From contig NZ_VFSU01000034.1 of NCBI RefSeq assembly GCF_006385875.1, positions 310,001-374,000 on the forward strand: a stretch of 64,000 nucleotides of DNA, read 5' to 3'. The notes beneath the pieces are model-generated. The model had not been told where the DNA came from. It made no database searches and worked only from the letters and a program-made list of their open reading frames with translations. Source of the DNA: Sandaracinobacter neustonicus (GTDB lineage: Bacteria > Pseudomonadota > Alphaproteobacteria > Sphingomonadales > Sphingomonadaceae). Both the position numbers and the translations under genes were made by a program. Below are positions 59,104 through 64,000 of the stretch, piece by piece. Each line of letters starts with the position of its first letter. Position 1 is the stretch's first letter.

Positions 59104-59582
59104 TCGCCGCGACCAGTTCCTCCCCCGCTCGCGGGGGAGGGGGACCGGCGAAGCCGGTGGAGGGGGAGCGCCCCATCCGCCGCCCGGCAACAGTCGCAAA
59201 GGCGCGCAAGCTGCGCCGAACCATGACATATCCCGAAGTGCTGCTGTGGCAGCAGTTGCGCGGGCAACCCGATGGGGTGAAGTTCCGCCGCCAGCATCCG
59301 CTCGGGGCCTATGTCGCCGATTTCTTCTGCGTTCCGGCACGCCTCGCCATCGAGGTGGATGGGGCAGCGCATGATCGCGGCGATGCGCCTTCACATGATG
59401 CCGCCCGCGATCAGTGGTTCTCGGCGCAGGGCGTGACTGTCCTGCGCATCCCGGCGTCAACGGTTCTGGCGGATGCCCGGGCTGTTGCGGCCGATATCCT
59501 TGCGACGGCGCGTGCGTCGTTCCCCCTCCACCATCCTTCGGATGGTCCCCCTCCCCCGCAAGCGGGGGAGGAACAGGAGTAA
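59100..59582 (+). CDS. DUF559 (Vsr-like) endonuclease-domain protein, copy 2
   Basis: 160 residues. The core (about 33-135) has YPEVLLWQQLRGQPDGVKFRRQHP, YVADFFC (Asp74), LAIEVDGAAHD (Glu85, Asp87, His91) and GVTVLRIPA, matching copy 1 in order. Ends (residues 6-25 and 141-160) are encoded by the inverted repeats. The stop is 4 bases before the pntAB ATG; the repeat provides AGGAG for pntAB. Its presence between pntAA and pntAB is not expected from the operon. Confidence 0.87.
   Translation: MIAATSSSPARGGGGPAKPVEGERPIRRPATVAKARKLRRTMTYPEVLLWQQLRGQPDGVKFRRQHPLGAYVADFFCVPARLAIEVDGAAHDRGDAPSHDAARDQWFSAQGVTVLRIPASTVLADARAVAADILATARASFPLHHPSDGPPPPQAGEEQE
59116..59574 (+). mobile_element. Candidate DUF559 insertion unit 2 with about 55-bp terminal inverted repeats
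   Basis: Left end 59116-59170, right end 59518-59574. The outer 29 bases of each end (GTTCCTCCCCCGC, then GCGGGGGAGGGGGACC) are almost identical in inversion; the inner hairpin differs (GGCGAAGCC-like against ATCCTTCGGAT-like), and both end in GGTGGAGGGGGA-CG. The unit encodes the DUF559 core in between. No target-site duplication is evident. Confidence 0.65.
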
Positions 59583-59586
59583 ACTC

Positions 59587-59874
59587 ATGGACTTCATCTC
59601 CATCCTCTCCATCTTCGTGCTGGCCTGTTTCGTGGGCTATTACGTCGTCTGGTCTGTCACCCCGGCGCTGCATACGCCGTTGATGGCGGTGACCAACGCC
59701 ATTTCCTCGGTGATTATCGTGGGGGCGCTGATCGCGGCTGCCGCTGAAGGCTCCGCCGTTGCCAAATGGCTGGGGCTGCTGGCGGTGGTGCTGGCCAGTG
59801 TGAACATCTTCGGCGGCTTCGCCGTCACCGAACGGATGCTGGCGATGTACAAGAAGAAGGAAAAGAAGGGCTGA
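59587..59874 (+). CDS. pntAB: NAD(P) transhydrogenase subunit alpha part 2
   Basis: 95 residues from MDFISILSIFVLACFVGYYV, three membrane helices (VVWSVTPALHTPLMAVTNAIS; VIIVGALIAAAA; LGLLAVVLASVNIFGGFAV), ending in a Lys-rich tail. Membrane domain II part of the transhydrogenase. It ends in TGATG with pntB. Confidence 0.95.
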   Translation: MDFISILSIFVLACFVGYYVVWSVTPALHTPLMAVTNAISSVIIVGALIAAAAEGSAVAKWLGLLAVVLASVNIFGGFAVTERMLAMYKKKEKKG

Positions 59875-61316
59875 TGGAACAGGCTGCCACCACGCCCGAT
59901 ATCGGGCATCTGTCGACAACGCCCGCTTGGGCCATGTTCGCCTACCTCGTTGCCGGGGTGCTGTTCATCCTTGCGCTTCGCGGCCTGTCCTCCCCCGAAT
60001 CCAGCCGGGCGGGCAACCGTTATGGCATGGTGGGGATGTTGATCGCGGTTGTCACCACGATCATCACGCATAGCCTTGCGAACATTGCGGAAATCGGCAT
60101 TGCCATCGCCATCGGCGGGGCCATCGGCTACATCGTCGCCCAGCGCATCGCCATGACGGCGATGCCGCAGCTGGTGGCGGCTTTCCACTCCCTCGTCGGC
60201 CTTGCCGCCGTGCTGGTGGGGGTGGCGGCCTATCTGAACCCGGATGCGTTCGGCATCCTGCAACCGGATGGGCTGGATATCTTCAAGGGCAGCCGCATCG
60301 AACTGGGGCTGGGCGTCGCCATCGGGGCGATCACCTTCTCCGGCTCGGTCATCGCCTTCCTGAAGCTGAACGGCAATATGTCGGGTGCACCGATCCTGCT
60401 GCCGGGGCGGCATGTGATCAACCTTGGCACGCTGGCGGCAATCCTTGTGCTGGTCAGCCTGTTCCACATGGATACGCCGCAGCTGTTCTGGGCGATCCTG
60501 ATCCTCAGCTTCGCCATTGGCTTCCTGCTGATCATCCCCATCGGCGGGGCGGATATGCCTGTCGTCGTCTCGATGCTGAACAGCTATTCCGGCTGGGCGG
60601 CGGCAGCGATGGGCTTCACGCTGCAGAACACGGCGATGATCATCACCGGCGCGCTGGTGGGATCGTCTGGTGCGATCCTCTCTTACATCATGTGCAAGGC
60701 GATGAACCGCAGCTTCATCTCGGTGATCGCGGGCGGCTTTGGCGCGGAAGCAGCAGCCTCGGGCGGGGCGGCTAAGACCGACCGGCCGTGGAAGCGCGGG
60801 AGCGCGGACGACGCCGCCTTCATCATGAAGAATGCGGAAAAGATCATCATCGTGCCGGGCTATGGCATGGCCGTCTCTCAGGCGCAGCACACGCTCAGGG
60901 AAATGGCGGACACGCTGAAGAAGGAAGGGGTGGAGGTGAAATATGCCATCCACCCGGTGGCAGGGCGGATGCCCGGCCATATGAACGTGCTGCTGGCCGA
61001 AGCGAATGTGCCTTATGACGAGGTGTTCGAGCTGGAGGATATCAACAGTGAATTCGCGCAGGCCGATGTCGCCTTCGTGATCGGCGCGAACGATGTGACC
61101 AACCCGGCGGCGCAGACGGACAAATCCAGCCCCATCTACGGCATGCCCGTGCTGGAGGTGTGGAAGGCGAAAACCGTGCTGTTCGTGAAGCGGAGCATGG
61201 GCGGCGTTGGTTATGCCGGTGTCGACAATGATGTCTTCTATATGGACAACACCATGATGCTGCTGGGCGATGCCAAGAAGATGACGGACGAGATCACAAA
61301 GGCGCTCGCCCACTGA
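59874..61316 (+). CDS. pntB: NAD(P) transhydrogenase subunit beta
   Basis: 480 residues. Eight or nine membrane helices in the first 270 residues, then the NADP-binding domain III (IIIVPGYGMAVSQAQHTLREM, YAIHPVAGRMPGHMNVLLAEANV, DVAFVIGANDVTNPAAQ, LFVKRSMGGVGYAGVDNDVFY). Together with PntAA and PntAB it uses the proton gradient to make NADPH. Overlaps the next gene by TGATG. Confidence 0.98.
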   Translation: MEQAATTPDIGHLSTTPAWAMFAYLVAGVLFILALRGLSSPESSRAGNRYGMVGMLIAVVTTIITHSLANIAEIGIAIAIGGAIGYIVAQRIAMTAMPQLVAAFHSLVGLAAVLVGVAAYLNPDAFGILQPDGLDIFKGSRIELGLGVAIGAITFSGSVIAFLKLNGNMSGAPILLPGRHVINLGTLAAILVLVSLFHMDTPQLFWAILILSFAIGFLLIIPIGGADMPVVVSMLNSYSGWAAAAMGFTLQNTAMIITGALVGSSGAILSYIMCKAMNRSFISVIAGGFGAEAAASGGAAKTDRPWKRGSADDAAFIMKNAEKIIIVPGYGMAVSQAQHTLREMADTLKKEGVEVKYAIHPVAGRMPGHMNVLLAEANVPYDEVFELEDINSEFAQADVAFVIGANDVTNPAAQTDKSSPIYGMPVLEVWKAKTVLFVKRSMGGVGYAGVDNDVFYMDNTMMLLGDAKKMTDEITKALAH

Positions 61317-61813
61317 TGGAAATGGGCTTCACACTTTCGTCGCGGCTTCAGGCCCCGGCGGAAGATGTGTGGCATCACCTGCAGTCGCCCGGGCTGATGC
61401 AGCATGTGGCAGCCCCCCTGCTGGAGTTCCGGGCGCTGCCCGGATCGCCACTTCCAGATCCGTGGATAGAGGGCGATTTTCAGGTCTCTCTGCGTCTGTT
61501 CGGGGTACTGCCGCTGGGCAGGCAGACAGTCGGCATCCGCCTTCTGGAAGCGGCTGATTGGCCGCGACGGGTTCTGGACGACGGGCACAGCCCCCTGATC
61601 CGGAGCTGGAAGCATTGGATCGAGCTCAATCCGGCCGGGCCGGGTGAAACCGACTATGCCGACAGGATCGGCATATCGGCCGGGCTGCTTACGCCCTTCA
61701 TATGGCTGTTCGCCCGCCTGCTGTTCGCGCACAGGCAGCGCCGGCTTCGCTTGCTCGCGCAGGCCGGATTCGCACCCTTGCGCGGTTGGGGTGCGTCCAC
61801 TGACTTGAGTTGA
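61316..61813 (+). CDS. SRPBCC-like small protein of unknown function
   Basis: 165 residues. The start FTLSSRLQAPAEDVWHHLQSPGLMQHV is the usual opening of START/SRPBCC lipid- or hydrophobic-ligand binding folds, and the C-terminal long helix (LLTPFIWLFARLLFAHRQRRLRLLAQ) fits too. Not recognised further. It is coupled to pntB by one base. Confidence 0.7.
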   Translation: MEMGFTLSSRLQAPAEDVWHHLQSPGLMQHVAAPLLEFRALPGSPLPDPWIEGDFQVSLRLFGVLPLGRQTVGIRLLEAADWPRRVLDDGHSPLIRSWKHWIELNPAGPGETDYADRIGISAGLLTPFIWLFARLLFAHRQRRLRLLAQAGFAPLRGWGASTDLS

Positions 61814-61860
61814 GGCCCGTCGGCTCCTATCGCGCGATCATCACCGCTTCCGGAGCCCCC

Positions 61861-62853
61861 ATGCGTCTATTTCTGCTTGCTGCCTCCCTCTCGCTGCTGC
61901 TCGGAAGTCCGGCAATAGCCCAAGGCGCGAAAACCTCCTCTGCGTTCGACACCGACGTGGCGGCGCTGAAGCCCGGAGAGTTCATCTGGAACGGCGATCT
62001 GGCCCCCGAAGGGCCGATGACGGTGATCGTGCACCTGCCCACGCAGCGCGCCTTCGTCTATCGCAACGGCATCCGCATCGGCGTCACCACGGTTTCCTCC
62101 GGCAAGCCCGGCCACAAGACGCCCACCGGCATCTTCACCATCCTGCAGAAGAATAAGGACCATAAGTCCAACCTCTATAACAGCGCGCCCATGCCCTATA
62201 TGCAGCGGCTGACGTGGGATGGCATTGCGCTGCACGCCGGGAACCTGCCCGGCTATCCGGCGAGCCATGGCTGCATCCGCATGCCGATGGAGTTTTCCAA
62301 GAAGCTGTTCGAGGCCTCGTCCATGGGGATGACGGTGGTGGTGACGAACGGGCTGGTGACGCCGGAAGTGGCGGACGCCAATGCCTTTCTGATGCCGGTT
62401 ACCGCCAAGGGCGTGGCAGACGATCCGACGCTGCGCCGCCTGAGCAAGGACGAGAACTGGCGCTGGACGCCGGAGAAATCCCCCACCGGTCCCGTCACCA
62501 TCGTGCTCTCCACCGATAACGAGCGGGTGATCGTGTTCCGCAACGGGGTGGAGATCGGCCGCAGCAAGGTGCAAATCGCCAAGGGCTTCGAAATCGGCAC
62601 CCGCGCGCTGCAATATGCAGGCACTGACGCGGACGGCCAGACGCGCTGGATATTCATTCCGCTGCCCGGTTACGAGACGGAGAAGGGGCAGGCCGACGAG
62701 AAGAGCGCGTTGCAGTCCATCTTCATCCCCGCGGATTTCAACCGCCTCGTCCGTTCCGTGATCGGGCCGGGCACCACGGTGCTGGCGACCCATGGCGGCC
62801 TGAACAGCGGGCAGGCGGGCAAGGCGACGACGGTGATCGCGACGGACCAATAA
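61861..62853 (+). CDS. L,D-transpeptidase (YkuD domain)
   Basis: 330 residues from MRLFLLAASLSLLLGSPAIAQ, a clear signal peptide. Acts in the periplasm to form 3-3 peptidoglycan cross-links or to attach lipoproteins. The YkuD active site is His125 (GIALHAGNLPG) and SHGCIRMP (His136, Gly137, Cys138). The C-terminal half from about 200 on repeats a PVTIVLSTDNERVIVFRNG strand pattern related to the N-terminal PMTVIVHLPTQRAFVYRNG, suggesting a duplicated domain without its own active site. Confidence 0.93.
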   Translation: MRLFLLAASLSLLLGSPAIAQGAKTSSAFDTDVAALKPGEFIWNGDLAPEGPMTVIVHLPTQRAFVYRNGIRIGVTTVSSGKPGHKTPTGIFTILQKNKDHKSNLYNSAPMPYMQRLTWDGIALHAGNLPGYPASHGCIRMPMEFSKKLFEASSMGMTVVVTNGLVTPEVADANAFLMPVTAKGVADDPTLRRLSKDENWRWTPEKSPTGPVTIVLSTDNERVIVFRNGVEIGRSKVQIAKGFEIGTRALQYAGTDADGQTRWIFIPLPGYETEKGQADEKSALQSIFIPADFNRLVRSVIGPGTTVLATHGGLNSGQAGKATTVIATDQ

Positions 62854-62900
62854 ACGGCCGCGTGGAAACCTTAATCGCGGCATTCGCAGTCGGAATATTT

Positions 62901-62911
62901 GACAGTTTGTC
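62901..62911 (+). promoter_or_regulatory. Candidate activator site, GACA-N3-TGTC
   Basis: Palindrome GACA-GTT-TGTC at 62901-62911, preceded by ATTT as at the 31.27-kb site. Its centre is 42 bp upstream of the -24 GG of the promoter at 62947. Confidence 0.5.
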
Positions 62912-62946
62912 TAGATTTGGGGCCTTTTCGCCCCTGTAGACCCGGC

Positions 62947-62962
62947 TGGCACGCTTCTTGCC
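62947..62962 (+). promoter_or_regulatory. Sigma-54 (-24/-12) promoter of the 75-residue protein gene
   Basis: TGGCACG-CTTC-TTGCC matches the RpoN consensus TGGCACG-N4-TTGC exactly, GG at 62948-62949 and GC at 62960-62961. Transcription should start near 62973, with a leader of about 28 bases. Confidence 0.85.
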
Positions 62963-63000
62963 AAAGATTGCAATGACGCAATATTTGGGAAGATCAGATT

Positions 63001-63228
63001 ATGAGCATCCGTCCGATTGCAGGGCTTTTGGCCCTGTCGATGGCCGGTTCCGCGCAAGCGGGCACTTCGCTGAACATGGAGACAACCGCGCTGGGGGCCA
63101 TGCTGCTGCTGGCGGCGCTGGGCAGCGGCTTGGTGGTGTTCGCGTTGCAGGAGCGCGGCCGCGAGCGGCAGAAGGGCCAGGAGCCGGTGCGCATCCGGCA
63201 GACCATCCGCCGTTACAACCAGCCCTGA
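63001..63228 (+). CDS. Small single-span membrane protein under sigma-54 control
   Basis: 75 residues from the ATG at 63001. A signal peptide (MSIRPIAGLLALSMAGSAQA) is followed by about 12 exported residues, a membrane helix (ALGAMLLLAALGSGLVVFAL) and an Arg/Lys/Gln-rich cytoplasmic tail. The topology resembles a PEP-CTERM protein without the PEP motif and with a longer tail. Function unknown; its promoter is shared in type with the PEP-CTERM gene. Confidence 0.75.
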   Translation: MSIRPIAGLLALSMAGSAQAGTSLNMETTALGAMLLLAALGSGLVVFALQERGRERQKGQEPVRIRQTIRRYNQP

Positions 63229-63231
63229 GGT

Positions 63232-63549
63232 TCAGCCCCGAACGAAGCAGCCCAGCCCTGCGCGCAGCACCACGCCCACCGTTTCCGGGTCCAGATCGCG
63301 CTTCAGAAGGTCCATCACCTGCTTCTGGCTCAGCTTCGCAGGCGATGTGTTCACCAGCTTCGCCACGCGCTGCAAGGATTTCAACTGGCCGACGGACAGT
63401 TCCTTGCCCATCGGTTCGGCCATGCAGGCCGCCATCGGCTCGGACATGCCCGCCTCTGTGAGGGCAGAGCGAACCTGCGCTTCCTTGGTGGTGGCGCAGG
63501 CGCCCAACAGCAGGGGCAGGGCGATCAGGGGCAGGGAAAAGGAACGCAT
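63232..63549 (-). CDS. Small lipoprotein, paralogue A
   Basis: 105 residues from MRSFSLPLIALPLLLGAC, lipobox at Cys18. The mature part AQVRSALTEAGMSEPMAACMAEP, LSVGQLKSLQRVAKLV, VMDLLKRDLDPETVGVVLRAGLGC aligns with paralogue B. Two conserved Cys could form a disulfide. Coupled to B by one base (TGATG). Function unknown. Confidence 0.75.
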   Translation of the reverse strand: MRSFSLPLIALPLLLGACATTKEAQVRSALTEAGMSEPMAACMAEPMGKELSVGQLKSLQRVAKLVNTSPAKLSQKQVMDLLKRDLDPETVGVVLRAGLGCFVRG

Positions 63550-63884
63550 CACGCGCCAGTAGCGCTGGTGCGTGCCTGCATGCAATCGGCCGCCATTCGG
63601 CCCACCGCAACCAGCGTGTCATCGTCCACATGGTTGCGGATGGCGTCGATCACGTCGCCCACCGGCATTTCCCGGATCGGCTGATCCATGGCGCTGGCGG
63701 CGCGTTGCAGGGATCGCAGCTGGCCGATGGACAGCTGGCGGCTGGAGCGCGAGGCAAGGCAGCGCGCATCTTCGCGGGTGAAGCCCACGCTGCGCAGCGC
63801 GTTATCGACTTCGGTGTGCTTGATCGCCGTTACGCAGCCGGGCAGCATCACCGCCAGAGCCATGGCACCAATGATTATCCGCAC
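63549..63884 (-). CDS. Small lipoprotein, paralogue B
   Basis: 111 residues from a GTG at 63884 (MRIIIGAMALAVMLPGC, lipobox at Cys17). It shares VDNALRSVGF, CLASRSSRQLSIGQLRSLQRAA, VIDAIRNHVDDDTLVAVGRMAADC with paralogue A. The genes are a tandem duplication with diverged sequence, both probably sorted to the outer membrane. The upstream 116 bp to the window end holds the likely promoter. Confidence 0.72.
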   Translation of the reverse strand: MRIIIGAMALAVMLPGCVTAIKHTEVDNALRSVGFTREDARCLASRSSRQLSIGQLRSLQRAASAMDQPIREMPVGDVIDAIRNHVDDDTLVAVGRMAADCMQARTSATGA

Positions 63885-64000
63885 CGCTTCACACTCCCGC
63901 CTTCTAAAACCGATGGTCCGCTTATAAAGCTGTTCAGGACCATGGAAATGCCTTCATTGCCGCCCGCAAACCATTTTCGCCCCCTTCATCTTCGACTGAT

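Noticed and set aside
59116-59574. Target-site duplications around DUF559 unit 2.
   Set aside because: Flanks (GCGACCA and AGGAGTA) share no convincing direct repeat, so no duplication is claimed.

Overview
The window is high-GC, gene-dense bacterial chromosome, most likely from an alphaproteobacterium of the order Sphingomonadales. The evidence is gene content and order: rimP-nusA-DUF448/L7Ae-infB-rbfA, yqeY-dnaG-rpoD divergent from carA, petABC, and a tiny aa3-oxidase subunit IV gene directly before pntAA-pntAB-pntB. A TorF-type porin, a PEP-CTERM protein with a PEPATWA motif and the repeat types agree. This placement is by recognition, not by a search.

Layout. 1-7.7 kb: a truncated 3-hydroxyacyl-CoA dehydrogenase, a lipoprotein, and the minus-strand transcription/translation operon rimP to rbfA. 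7.9-9.8 kb: hisG-hisD. 10.4-21.4 kb: a lipoprotein, a PfkB sugar/nucleoside kinase, a secreted trypsin-like protease with a membrane partner, a pair of acyl-CoA dehydrogenases, a 2OG-Fe(II) oxygenase with a mini membrane protein, and a fused indolepyruvate ferredoxin oxidoreductase. 21.6-31.2 kb: tRNA-Leu(UAG), trigger factor, porin, parE, a SHOCT protein, TPR protein-ispE, and cysQ. 31.4-34.8 kb is the most accessory-looking part: a PEP-CTERM protein, then a TIR-transmembrane-TPR protein and an unrecognised partner. 34.8-43.4 kb: acyl-CoA dehydrogenase, Sua5, nitroreductase pair, rpoD, dnaG, yqeY. 43.5-50.5 kb: carA, two small inserted genes, an RraB-like gene, carB, greA and a rhomboid protease. 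50.9-64 kb: DUF2306-like protein, icd, a LOG-family protein, petABC, an ABC1/UbiB kinase, the pnt operon, an L,D-transpeptidase, a small sigma-54-controlled protein and two paralogous lipoproteins.

Most genes are housekeeping. The unusual content is of four kinds. (1) Two DUF559 endonuclease genes sit inside core operons (carA-carB and pntAA-pntAB). Each is framed by GC-rich terminal inverted repeats that fold into hairpins, and orphan copies of similar repeats occur elsewhere in the window. (2) Two sigma-54 (-24/-12) promoters, about 31.6 kb apart, share a GACA/TGTC palindrome at almost the same upstream distance. One drives the PEP-CTERM gene, the other a 75-residue membrane protein. (3) A 99-bp palindromic element occurs three times with 28-bp arms and exactly 43 bases between them. 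A separate double-hairpin family occurs nine times with compensatory changes in its stems; most copies lie between convergent genes. (4) The TIR-TM-TPR protein and its downstream partner form a compact two-gene unit of possible defence or signalling function.

Many neighbouring genes overlap by 1 or 4 bases (ATGA, GTGA, TGATG), so translational coupling is common here, and several starts were chosen on that basis.
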